NCBI GenBank assembly: GCA_001799895.1
Contig: MGUI01000035.1
Coordinates: forward strand, 33,015 to 97,014
DNA: 64,000 nt
Source of the DNA: Elusimicrobia bacterium GWD2_63_28
GTDB lineage: Bacteria; Elusimicrobiota; Elusimicrobia; Elusimicrobiales; UBA9959
Direction: 5' to 3'
Both the position numbers and the translations under genes were made by a program. This document shows, piece by piece, positions 8,779 to 16,010 of this stretch (the first letter of the stretch is position 1; each line of letters begins with the position of its first letter). The notes beneath the pieces were generated by a model, which was not told the origin of the DNA, did not search any database, and was given only the letters and a program-made list of their open reading frames with translations.

Positions 8779-9995
8779 ATTGCCTCCCCGCCGTTCGTCG
8801 CCGCGCCCAGCTGCGCGGTCTTCTCGTAATACTCTTTCAGCGCGTCCAGGTAGCTGATATTTTCCTCGAGGAAAACCCGGTTGGTCTCGTAGAAAGCCGC
8901 CAGGCCGGTCTTGCCGGACAGGTAGTCCTGCGCCGCCGAGCGCCGCAGGTCGTTGAGCAGGAAAACGGTTTCGCGCGCGGCCGCAAGGCGCGCCAGGGCC
9001 AGGTCCAGCTGCAGCCAGGCGTCGTAAACCTCGCCGCGTACCTGCTGTTCGAGGAGTTTTGCCTCCAAGCCCAGGGCGGCCCTGTTGGCCAGAGCCCTGT
9101 CTACGCCGCGGCCGCCGCCGTACCAGAGCGGCAGTTCCAGCCCCAGGAAGAGCCTGGTGTAACCGGCCCCGCCGTCGCGGCCGCGGATGAAACCGAGTTC
9201 GGGCACGGGCAGGCGGCGGTTGCGCTGCAGGGCCGTCTCCAGGTCCGCGGCTGCGCCGTTAAGCGCCAGGGCGCGGAGTTCGGGGCGGCGCTCCAGGGCC
9301 AGGGCCGTATATTTTTCCAGCGGCCCGAGCGCCGGCGGCACCGGCGCGAGGCTTAGCCCGCCATTCCCGGCCAGCAGCAGCGGCTCGTCGGGCCGGCGGC
9401 CCATCAGGGCGTTCAGCTCTCCGGCCGCCGCGCTGACGGCCGCCTCGGCTTCCCGCAAATGAAGCCGGCCGCGGGCCGCCTCCACCTTGGCCCGGGCCAG
9501 GTCGGAGTTGCCGGCCTCTCCGGTTTCCAGCCGCTGCCCTATCTTTACCTGTATGTCCATGGAAGACTTAAGGTGGTTTTCCTCGAAAGCGCGGCGCTCT
9601 TTGGCTATGAGCAGCGCATACCAGGCCTTGCGGGCGGAACTGGTCAAGGTATTTTCAAGCGCCTCCAGTTCTTTCCGGGCGGCTTCGGCCGCGGCGCGGG
9701 CGGCGGCGCCGGCGGCGCGGGAACTGCGCGTAAGCGGCACCGGCTGCACCAGCTTGAACTCGGTGAACCCGGCTTCTCCCGGCGCGGCCAGCACCGCCTC
9801 CAGCGACGGGTTGGGATAGGCGGCTGCGATGCCCGCCCCGGCCTCGAGGACGGCGAGGCGGCTGCGGGCCAGGGCCAGCGCCGGGTTGGCGGCCCTGGTC
9901 TCGGCCAGCGCGCCAGGCAGGGTCAGTTCGGCGGCGGCCTCGGCGGCAGGCAGGGCCGTTACGGCGCAAAAGAGTATTGCGGCTAATTTATTCAC
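8775..9995 (-). CDS. czcC: CzcC/TolC-type outer-membrane efflux channel
   Basis: Outer-membrane exit duct of the CBA system. A signal peptide (ALPAAEAAA) is followed by two repeats of long alpha-helical Ala/Glu/Leu-rich sequence, characteristic of TolC-family (OEP) proteins; 406 aa is normal for the metal branch. The start is a GTG at 9995 preceded by GGAGG at good spacing. It leads the czcCBA trio and lies 90 bp behind a small secreted-protein gene in the same direction. Confidence 0.88.
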   Translation of the reverse strand: MNKLAAILFCAVTALPAAEAAAELTLPGALAETRAANPALALARSRLAVLEAGAGIAAAYPNPSLEAVLAAPGEAGFTEFKLVQPVPLTRSSRAAGAAARAAAEAARKELEALENTLTSSARKAWYALLIAKERRAFEENHLKSSMDIQVKIGQRLETGEAGNSDLARAKVEAARGRLHLREAEAAVSAAAGELNALMGRRPDEPLLLAGNGGLSLAPVPPALGPLEKYTALALERRPELRALALNGAAADLETALQRNRRLPVPELGFIRGRDGGAGYTRLFLGLELPLWYGGGRGVDRALANRAALGLEAKLLEQQVRGEVYDAWLQLDLALARLAAARETVFLLNDLRRSAAQDYLSGKTGLAAFYETNRVFLEENISYLDALKEYYEKTAQLGAATNGGEAI

Positions 9996-10085
9996 ACGGC
10001 CTCCAGGGCTATGCGGGAACCTGTTAGATGCTGGGCCCGGACCAATGGCCGGGGGATGGATTCTACGGAGTTTTACTGCGGCGGT

Positions 10086-10343
10086 TTAAACTACGGGAGG
10101 GTGGAAGATCTCGTCTTCGAAGACTACGGGCACAAAATCGGCGGAGAAAGCCGCAAGGGAGGGCTTCTCCTGCTCTTCGGGAGCCGCCCAGCGGGAAGCG
10201 GCAGCGTCGCAGCAGTTCCCGTACTGAGTCCCCAGGCAGACGGCCGGGCAGGGAGCGTCGCAGGAATCCTCATGCGCGTGCGTCGTCTCCGCCAGGGCGG
10301 TGAAGACGAGGAACAGCGACATGAAAAGGACTGGCAACTTCAT
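10086..10343 (-). CDS. Small secreted Cys/His protein in the metal-efflux operon
   Basis: 85 aa with a clear signal peptide (MKLPVLFMSLFLVFTALAETTHA). The short mature part opens HEDSCDAPCPAVC and contains a second CC pair. The frame stays open upstream to 10469, but the upstream residues look like read-through of the preceding gene's 3' end, and signal-peptide logic favours the ATG at 10343. I recognise no named family. Its position immediately before czcC resembles the small periplasmic CzcI-type proteins of other RND loci, so a metal-binding or accessory role is a guess. Confidence 0.6.
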   Translation of the reverse strand: MKLPVLFMSLFLVFTALAETTHAHEDSCDAPCPAVCLGTQYGNCCDAAASRWAAPEEQEKPSLAAFSADFVPVVFEDEIFHPPVV

Positions 10344-10395
10344 AGAGTGAGTATACCCGAAATTTTCCCCGCGGCGCAAGGGGCCGGGGAGAGCC

Positions 10396-11094
10396 TCAGA
10401 GCCCGGCCTTGACCGCCGCGCCGCAGGCGAAGATGGCGAAACCGGCCAGCGCATGGGCGTAGCGCTCAAGCTTCTCCGCGGGGAAAAGTTTTATCCCCCG
10501 CAGCAGCAGGAAGACGGAGGCCAGCATGGTAGCGATCGTTACCGCTGAAAAGACCGCCGCGGCGGCCGCGGCCAGCCACAGGCCGGTATTCAGCGCCGGG
10601 TACATCAGCACGGGGATGAGCGGCTCGCAGGGACCGAAGACAAAAATGATGAAAAGCGTCCAAGGCGTGACCGAGGACCTGCCGTCGTGCGGGTGGGCGT
10701 GCGCTGTTTCGTGACCGTGGCCGTGGGAATGGGGCTGCCCGCCGTCATGGGCGTGCAGGTGCGAGTGTTTCTCCCCCCTGACGGCTTTCTTTACGCCCCA
10801 GGCCATGTAGGCGAGGCCGAAGGAGAGCAGCAGCCAGCCGGCGGCGCCGCCGCGCAGGCTTTCCAGCCATTCCAATTTTCCGACGGCCGTGCCAAGCGCG
10901 ATGCCGGCGAACCCTATCAGCACGGAACTCAGCACATGGCCGAGCCCGCACAGGAAGGTAATCAGCGCGGTCTTCGCGCCGGACCAGTTCCTGGCCTTTG
11001 AGAGCGCGACGAAAGGTATGTAATGGTCTGGCCCCAGCACCGTGTGGATGAACCCGAGAGAGGCGGCTGTAAGAAGAATAGCTCCGTTTTCCAT
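10396..11094 (-). CDS. NicO/UreH-like metal permease with a His-rich cytosolic loop
   Basis: Polytopic membrane protein, 232 aa, with about six helices. The first helix carries H17-x5-D23-H24 (HTVLGPDH), similar to the metal-selectivity motif of nickel/cobalt permeases. A central loop (about residues 108-140) is packed with His (HSHLHAHDGG...HSHGHGHETAHAH). NicO, RcnA and UreH-type proteins move Ni or Co; direction differs between members and cannot be read from sequence. It lies 15 bp behind the outer-membrane protein gene, in the nikR-led operon. Confidence 0.82.
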   Translation of the reverse strand: MENGAILLTAASLGFIHTVLGPDHYIPFVALSKARNWSGAKTALITFLCGLGHVLSSVLIGFAGIALGTAVGKLEWLESLRGGAAGWLLLSFGLAYMAWGVKKAVRGEKHSHLHAHDGGQPHSHGHGHETAHAHPHDGRSSVTPWTLFIIFVFGPCEPLIPVLMYPALNTGLWLAAAAAAVFSAVTIATMLASVFLLLRGIKLFPAEKLERYAHALAGFAIFACGAAVKAGL

Positions 11095-11109
11095 TATCGC
11101 TCCTGTTGC

Positions 11110-11847
11110 TTACATCCGCAGCGTCAGGCCCAGCAGCAGGCCGGCGTCCTCGGCGGTTTTGGTCAGGCCCATTTTAAAACCTGCGTCCAGGTCCAGCGTC
11201 GGGTAAGGTGACCAGACCAGGCCCAGCACCGACGAGACCGGGTGGGAGGGAGAGCTCTTGTCCTTATTGGTTTCGGCGCCCAGCTCCGCTGAAACCATAA
11301 CCTTAGGCATGACCTCCAGCACGGCGGCGGCCGAGCCTTTGAAGATATTCTTCTGCTCGTTTACAGAGTTGCGGTTCAACTGGTAGGCGGCGTTGAGATA
11401 GAACTGCCAGGGGCCGGCCTGCCGCCCCGCGATGCCGTAGAGCCACACGCCTCCCTCGCCGGCGCCGAGGCTGCGGGACTCGTCTCCGGCGGGCAGCGAG
11501 AAGCCGGGCTTCAGCGCCAGGGTCCAGCCGGCCTTTTCCGCCACGGGGAACTTGGCCTCCAGCGAGACGTCGCCTATGCCGCTTTCGGAAAGCCCCTGCG
11601 AGTTCCAGCCGTGCCAGACGGCGCTGAGCAGCACGTCCACGCGCTCGAACAACCCGTAAGAAAGTTCTGCGTTCCCGGAATTGGCGTATCGGTCGGCGCC
11701 TTCGTGCGAGACCATGTGCCCGAAGCCCAGTTCCACCTGCTTGACGTCCTTGCCGAGAAAGGCGGTATCCTCGCCGATCAAAGGGTGGAAAGCGCGCGCC
11801 TCCGTGCAGGACAGGGCGAAGGCGGCCGCGAAGAATATTTTTTTCAT
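11110..11847 (-). CDS. Predicted outer-membrane beta-barrel protein of the nikR operon
   Basis: 245 aa with a signal peptide (MKKIFFAAAFALSCTEARA) followed by alternating amphipathic strands with aromatic ends, of the kind grouped as MetA-pathway or transporter-like barrels. Strand-like segments include VELGFGHMVSH, AELSYGLFERVDVLL, LALKPGFSLPAG, WQFYLNAAYQLN and the C-terminal LLLGLTLRM. It sits between nikR and the permease with 15-bp gaps on each side, so it may carry metal or a chelate across the outer membrane; that role is inferred from context. Confidence 0.65.
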   Translation of the reverse strand: MKKIFFAAAFALSCTEARAFHPLIGEDTAFLGKDVKQVELGFGHMVSHEGADRYANSGNAELSYGLFERVDVLLSAVWHGWNSQGLSESGIGDVSLEAKFPVAEKAGWTLALKPGFSLPAGDESRSLGAGEGGVWLYGIAGRQAGPWQFYLNAAYQLNRNSVNEQKNIFKGSAAAVLEVMPKVMVSAELGAETNKDKSSPSHPVSSVLGLVWSPYPTLDLDAGFKMGLTKTAEDAGLLLGLTLRM

Positions 11848-11862
11848 TTCGATCCCCTCATG

Positions 11863-12273
11863 TTATTTGCCCGCCGTGGTAACGCTCAGCGTGGAGTGCT
11901 TTACGCCCTTCACGGACTTGAGCGAATCGGCGAGGGCCTTAACTTTGGCGCCCGGGCCCTTTACGGCGACGATCTCCAGGCAGTTGTCATGGTCCAGGTG
12001 CACGTGCTGGGCGGAGATTATTATGCCGCCGTGGTCGTGCTGAATGTCGAGCAGCCTGTTCACGGTCTCGCGGCGGTGATGGTCGTAGACTATGGTGACG
12101 GCGCCGGCCACGGCCCCGCCTTTTTCGAAGAGATCCGAGACGAACTCCTTGCGGATGAGGTCCGCGATGGCCTTGGAGCGGTTGTCGTAGCCGCCCGCGC
12201 CGATATGGGAGTCGAACTTCCGGAGGAGCTCCCCCTCCAGCGATACGCCGAACCTGACAAGCTTGTCTTTCAT
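11863..12273 (-). CDS. nikR: Nickel-responsive regulator NikR
   Basis: Ribbon-helix-helix repressor that binds DNA when its ACT-like domain holds Ni(II). The N-terminal strand is LVRFGVSLEGELLRKFD. The four high-affinity nickel ligands of E. coli NikR (H76, H87, H89, C95) are all present as H79, H90, H92 and C98, with identical spacing. Length 136 aa is normal. It starts the run nikR-OMP-permease-small protein-czcCBA and has an operator over its own start, so it very likely autoregulates the whole operon. Confidence 0.96.
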   Translation of the reverse strand: MKDKLVRFGVSLEGELLRKFDSHIGAGGYDNRSKAIADLIRKEFVSDLFEKGGAVAGAVTIVYDHHRRETVNRLLDIQHDHGGIIISAQHVHLDHDNCLEIVAVKGPGAKVKALADSLKSVKGVKHSTLSVTTAGK

Positions 12274-12306
12274 ATGTGTTACCTTTCCACAGATAGTAAC
12301 ACATAT
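12272..12306 (-). promoter_or_regulatory. NikR operator overlapping nikR -10, RBS and start codon
   Basis: A perfect 11-bp inverted repeat (12272-12282 and 12296-12306) with a 13-bp centre contains GTGTTAC-N13-GTAACAC. This matches the type of operator described for NikR proteins of Geobacter and relatives rather than the E. coli GTATGA-N16-TCATAC form. On the minus strand it covers the -10 (TACTAT, 12293-12298), the likely start site, the ribosome-binding site (GGAAAGG, 12282-12288) and two bases of the nikR ATG. Confidence 0.88.
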
Positions 12307-12322
12307 TTCCGGAGGATGTCAA
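12293..12322 (-). promoter_or_regulatory. nikR promoter (TTGACA-N18-TACTAT)
   Basis: The -35 TTGACA (12317-12322) and -10 TACTAT (12293-12298) are separated by 18 bp on the minus strand. Start of transcription is expected near 12286, giving a leader of roughly 13 nt. The -10 lies inside the palindromic NikR operator. Confidence 0.8.
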
Positions 12323-12336
12323 AACAGCGGCCCGGG

Positions 12337-14160
12337 TCAGACGAACCGGAAGGTCAGCCCGGCGTAGAAAGTGCGCCCCGGCTGCGGAAACCAGCCGTTA
12401 AAGGCGTCAGCGGTGCCGGCGTAATGCCGGTCGAGGGCGTTCGAGACCCCGGCCTTGACTTCCGCCGGGCCGAAGCCCCGGGAAACCGCCGCGCCGAAGA
12501 CCCAGTATTCCGGCAGGCGCAGCCCCGTGCGGCCACGCCCCGTATATTGCTCGGTGACGCCGCGCCCGTCCAGCGCCAAGGTGAATCCTCCCCCCGAAGC
12601 GGAGAGCGAACCGGTGCAGCGGTCCCTGGGGCTGAAATTCAGCGCCTCGTGCGGGCCGGCGCCTGTGCGCACCCTGCTCCTGTTGCGGGCGCAGCCGGCG
12701 GCGGCGCCGAACACCTCCCCCTTGTAACCGGCCTGCGCCTCCAGCCCGGAGTTGACGCCGGAGTCCAGGTTGGACGCGGCCCAGGTGGCGGGATCCAGCG
12801 CTATTCGGTTCTTGATGGCGGAATAGTAACCGGCCAGGCCCGCGTACCAGCCCTGCGGGGCCCCATAGTAGACCGCGGCGCTGGAGTTCAGGCTGGTTTC
12901 CGGCTTGAGGCCCGGCGCCGGCGCGGCCCAGGGGTTATAGAGGTCGGCGAAAGTGGGAGGCTGGAAGCCGCGGCCGGCCGAGACGGAGAACTTCCACTTC
13001 TCGTCCGGCGCGTAGACGGCCGAAATTTTGGGGCTTACGCGCTCCTTGTAAATGCCGCTGCGGTCCAGCCGGGCGGCCGGCGTAATTTCCAGCCCCGCCG
13101 CTGGCCGGAAAGTTTTTTGGGCGAAGAAGCCGGCCGAATGCAGCGCGTGATCCCCGTAGGTCTCGGACGCCAGAGAGGAAACGCCGCTCTCTCCCCCCAG
13201 CACCCAGTCCCCGTACAGCGTCAGCCGCCCGTAGACGGACCTGTCGGCAACTTTGGCTGCGCTGAGTGAGCCGTACTGGAACGCCTCTATGTCGTTGGAA
13301 GAGCGCGAGGCGCCGGCCTTCAGGCCGAACTCGGCGTCCCCGACGCTCCAGGAGGCGGCGGCGAACTCCCGCCTGGAGGTCTGCCAGTCGGTGAAGGAAT
13401 TCGGCGCCTTCTCCTTCTCACCGTCCCAATCCGCCGCCGGGACCGGCGTGCCCGAAGGCAGGCCGGTCTTTAACCTTGAAAAGAGCCCGGTCACCCCCAG
13501 CCGCCCGGCGGCGCCGAGGTCCAGGGACGCCCGGCCGCTGACCGAACCTTTGTCCACCCGGGAATTTTTCTGAAAGCCGTCCGAAGCCACGGAAGAGCCG
13601 GCCAGGAAAAGGTCGCCGGCCCGCCCGGCCGCCCCCGCCCTGGCGGTGTAGGTACGGGTGTCATAGGAGGAGAATTCCGCGCCTGCCTGCGCCAGCCGCG
13701 CGCCCGGGGAGAGGCGGCGCGTGAAGAGGTGCACCACCCCGCCTGCGGCGCCGGCGCCGTAGGCCGCGGCGGCGGAGCCCGGCAGGATCTCGGCCCGGCC
13801 CAGTCCGGCCGCCGGCAGCACCGACAGGTCCACGGTGCCGGTGATGTCGGCCGGAAGCCTTACGTCGTCGAGGTAAACGGCGGTCTGCTTGGCCTGGAAA
13901 CCGCGCATGGAAACCGTAGCCAGCCCCAGCGGGCCGTTGAGCCGCCGCAGTTGCAGCGGCGCGGCTTGTTCCAGCAGGCCGGCCACGGAATCGGAACTTT
14001 CGCCCCGGGGAACTTCCAGCGCCAGCGCGTCGGCCGGCGGCAGGCAGCGCCGCGCGGCGGCGCGCGAAACCGAGAAGTAGACCTCGGGGTCCTTGTTGTC
14101 AGCGCAATAGGCTTGGTAAGAAGGCAGGCACAACAGCAGCGGCAGCAGGCAGCGTTTCAT
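12337..14160 (-). CDS. btuB: BtuB-like TonB-dependent outer-membrane receptor
   Basis: Outer-membrane receptor of about 607 aa for a cobalamin or related corrinoid, energised by TonB. After a signal peptide (MKRCLLPLLLCLPSYQAYC), the plug domain shows VSMRGFQAKQTAVYLDDVRL and a Gly/Ala-rich YGAGAAGGVVHLFT segment; the rest is beta-barrel ending in FYAGLTFRFV. The frame is open to 14193, but the ATG at 14160 has GGAGGG at ideal spacing and begins the signal peptide. A cobalamin riboswitch precedes it, which is the main reason for calling the substrate B12. No TonB box was clearly identified. Confidence 0.85.
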   Translation of the reverse strand: MKRCLLPLLLCLPSYQAYCADNKDPEVYFSVSRAAARRCLPPADALALEVPRGESSDSVAGLLEQAAPLQLRRLNGPLGLATVSMRGFQAKQTAVYLDDVRLPADITGTVDLSVLPAAGLGRAEILPGSAAAAYGAGAAGGVVHLFTRRLSPGARLAQAGAEFSSYDTRTYTARAGAAGRAGDLFLAGSSVASDGFQKNSRVDKGSVSGRASLDLGAAGRLGVTGLFSRLKTGLPSGTPVPAADWDGEKEKAPNSFTDWQTSRREFAAASWSVGDAEFGLKAGASRSSNDIEAFQYGSLSAAKVADRSVYGRLTLYGDWVLGGESGVSSLASETYGDHALHSAGFFAQKTFRPAAGLEITPAARLDRSGIYKERVSPKISAVYAPDEKWKFSVSAGRGFQPPTFADLYNPWAAPAPGLKPETSLNSSAAVYYGAPQGWYAGLAGYYSAIKNRIALDPATWAASNLDSGVNSGLEAQAGYKGEVFGAAAGCARNRSRVRTGAGPHEALNFSPRDRCTGSLSASGGGFTLALDGRGVTEQYTGRGRTGLRLPEYWVFGAAVSRGFGPAEVKAGVSNALDRHYAGTADAFNGWFPQPGRTFYAGLTFRFV

Positions 14161-14204
14161 TTTCCCTCCCGCGAAGATAAGCCGTGCCGGCACAGGGCGG
14201 CCTA

Positions 14205-14325
14205 CCCTTGGAAGGGCGCCGTCCCGCGCAGGCTGCAGCTTCCAGGCGGTAGACCGGGCTTAGTCCTTGCGGACATCACCGTTGCGGGGCAGCCCCGGAT
14301 TTACACCGGGTTCCTCCGCCTGAAT
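14205..14325 (-). promoter_or_regulatory. Cobalamin (B12) riboswitch upstream of btuB
   Basis: Read on the minus strand, the leader contains the conserved core GAACCCGGTGTAAATCCGG, then GCTGCCCCGCAACGGT (top strand 14281-14320), and a B12-box-like AAGCCCGGTCTACCGCC (14245-14262). These are the hallmarks of the adenosylcobalamin class. The downstream part forms GC-rich hairpins ending near the btuB ribosome-binding site. Ligand binding would lower btuB expression; control by start-site sequestration or by termination cannot be told apart by eye. Confidence 0.93.
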
Positions 14326-14331
14326 ATTCAA

Positions 14332-14337
14332 ATTATA
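14332..14337 (-). promoter_or_regulatory. -10 box for the riboswitch-btuB transcript
   Basis: TATAAT on the minus strand lies about seven bases before the start of the riboswitch fold, so transcription should begin at the aptamer's 5' edge. No convincing -35 is present. Confidence 0.6.
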
Positions 14338-14440
14338 CAACAAGCCGAAAGGCCGCGGGTTGACCGCCGTCATAGGCCCAAAGTCCCCCGGAGGCCTGGG
14401 CCAAATAACTCCGGCCGGGTGGGTCCATGAGCCCATAAGA

Positions 14441-14470
14441 AAAGGAGGAGAAATGAATATTATTATATAA
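14441..14470 (+). other. Five-codon micro-ORF with a strong Shine-Dalgarno sequence
   Basis: AAAGGAGGAG (14441-14450) precedes ATG AAT ATT ATT ATA TAA (14453-14470), encoding MNIII. It ends 32 bp before the clostripain-type gene, which has its own weaker AAGGAG site. It could be a translated leader peptide or a chance AT-rich stretch. The rest of 14341-14440 shows nothing I can identify. Confidence 0.35.
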
Positions 14471-14502
14471 GCCGTTCATCCGATATCAAGGAGCGCTACA
14501 GA

Positions 14503-15942
14503 ATGAAAAAAGTTGAACTTAGCAAGCTGCTGCTGGCCTCGGCATTCCTGGCCGCCCCCGCCGCGGCGCTCGACTTCGACAGCCTGCCTTCCGTCAAGGA
14601 AATAGTCAGCCAGGCCAAAACCGCCGAGGTCTCCGCACCCGCCCCGTCCGCCCGGCAGGACGCCAAGGCCGTTAAAGAATGGACCATCATGGTCTTCATG
14701 AACGGCAAGAACAACCTGTCCTCCTACGTCATCTCCGACATGAACGAGATGGAAGTGTTCGGCCCGACCGAGAACATCAATATCATCACCCAGGCCGCCC
14801 GCATGAAGTACACCCCGCCCTCCAACCCGGGCGGCTACCCCGGCGGCGGTTACGACGATTACCCCTGGGGCGGCGGCGTGGTGCCGCATCCCGGCTGGCC
14901 CAACCCCTACTGGGGCGGCATGCCTCCCATGATGATGAAGGGCGGCGACACCAAGGACGCCTCCACCGACTGGTCCGGCGTGCGCCGCTACCTGGTCACC
15001 AAGGACGGCGAGAACGGCTCCCTCTCGTCCACCCTGCTCAATGACATGGGCACCGTGGACATGGGCGACTGGAAGCAGCTGGCCGAGTTCGGCAAATGGG
15101 TTAAAGCCAATTACCCCGCCAAGAAGTACATGCTCGTCGGCTGGAACCACGGCTCCGGCTGGGAGAAGGGCCTGGACCTCTTCCCCGTCGTGAAGGGCAT
15201 CTCTTATGACGACGAGAGCGGCAACCACATCTCCACCCCGCAGCTGGCGCAGGCCATCCGCGAGATGGGCGGCGTGGACATCTACGCCTCCGACGCCTGC
15301 CTGATGCAGATGGCCGAAGTGGCCTATGAGCTCAAGGACACCGCCAAGCTCACCGTCGGTTCCGAAGAGAACGAGCCCGGCGACGGCTGGGGCTACCACG
15401 AGTTCCTCGCGCGGGTGCACTCCAACCAGACCAACCTGACTCCCGACGTGATGGCCGCCGCGGCCGTGCAGGGCTACAAGGCCTTCTACGCGCCCAAGGG
15501 CACCGCCACCACGCAGAGCGCCATCCGCACCGCCAACCTGGTCGGCTTCCGCGCCGTGCTGGACCGCTGGGTGGACCTGGTGATGCAGGAAGACAAGAAG
15601 CTGGCGACCGACGCCCGCGCCGCGGCCGTGGGTTTCGGCGGGGCCGGGTCCAAGGACCTGACCCACTTCATGGAACTGGTGCACGCCAATACCAAGTCGG
15701 CCGCGCTGAAGACCCAGACCGTGAAGGTGATGAATTACTTCTACGACCACGTGCTGGTGGACAATGCCACGACCGGCGACAAGTTCAAGAAGGCCTACGG
15801 CCTGGGCGTGTACCTGCCCGGCTGGAGCTTCGACGCGGACTACAACGAACTGTCCTGGGCCAAAGACGGCCGGTGGGACGAGTTCATGCAGTGGCTCACC
15901 GCCAAGGACGCCGCGCCCGCGGCGACAACCGCCGCCCGTTAA
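14503..15942 (+). CDS. Clostripain-family (C11) cysteine peptidase, secreted
   Basis: Secreted caspase-fold endopeptidase; relatives such as clostripain cleave after Arg or Lys. A signal peptide covers about the first 22 residues. The core starts at EWTIMVFMNGKNN (59-71). The catalytic dyad is His216 in WNHGSGW and Cys266 in SDACLMQMAEVAYE. Residues ~104-150 form a Gly/Pro/Tyr/Trp-rich insert (PGGYPGGGYDDYPWGGG...) that is missing from the otherwise similar paralogue at 45918-47270. It has its own ribosome-binding site (AAGGAG) and a strong terminator, so it is a single-gene unit. Confidence 0.9.
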   Translation: MKKVELSKLLLASAFLAAPAAALDFDSLPSVKEIVSQAKTAEVSAPAPSARQDAKAVKEWTIMVFMNGKNNLSSYVISDMNEMEVFGPTENINIITQAARMKYTPPSNPGGYPGGGYDDYPWGGGVVPHPGWPNPYWGGMPPMMMKGGDTKDASTDWSGVRRYLVTKDGENGSLSSTLLNDMGTVDMGDWKQLAEFGKWVKANYPAKKYMLVGWNHGSGWEKGLDLFPVVKGISYDDESGNHISTPQLAQAIREMGGVDIYASDACLMQMAEVAYELKDTAKLTVGSEENEPGDGWGYHEFLARVHSNQTNLTPDVMAAAAVQGYKAFYAPKGTATTQSAIRTANLVGFRAVLDRWVDLVMQEDKKLATDARAAAVGFGGAGSKDLTHFMELVHANTKSAALKTQTVKVMNYFYDHVLVDNATTGDKFKKAYGLGVYLPGWSFDADYNELSWAKDGRWDEFMQWLTAKDAAPAATTAAR

Positions 15943-15963
15943 CGGCCGGCACGCGCAAAAAAG

Positions 15964-15996
15964 AACAGCCCCTCTCCGGAGGGGCTGTTTTTTTTA
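15964..15996. terminator. Intrinsic terminator between the C11 peptidase and hypF
   Basis: A perfect 11-bp stem (15964-15974 with 15979-15989) with loop TCCG is followed by eight T residues on the plus strand; an A-rich 5' flank could serve the convergent hyp operon. Confidence 0.92.
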
Positions 15997-16010
15997 GGGA
16001 ATGCTGCTTC

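Noticed and set aside
10344..10469. N-terminal extension of the small Cys/His protein to 10469
   Set aside because: The extra 42 residues are out-of-frame read of the permease 3' end and would destroy the signal peptide.
14476..15750. 424-residue frame opposite the clostripain gene
   Set aside because: The plus-strand gene has signal peptide, catalytic dyad, RBS and terminator; the antisense frame has none of these.
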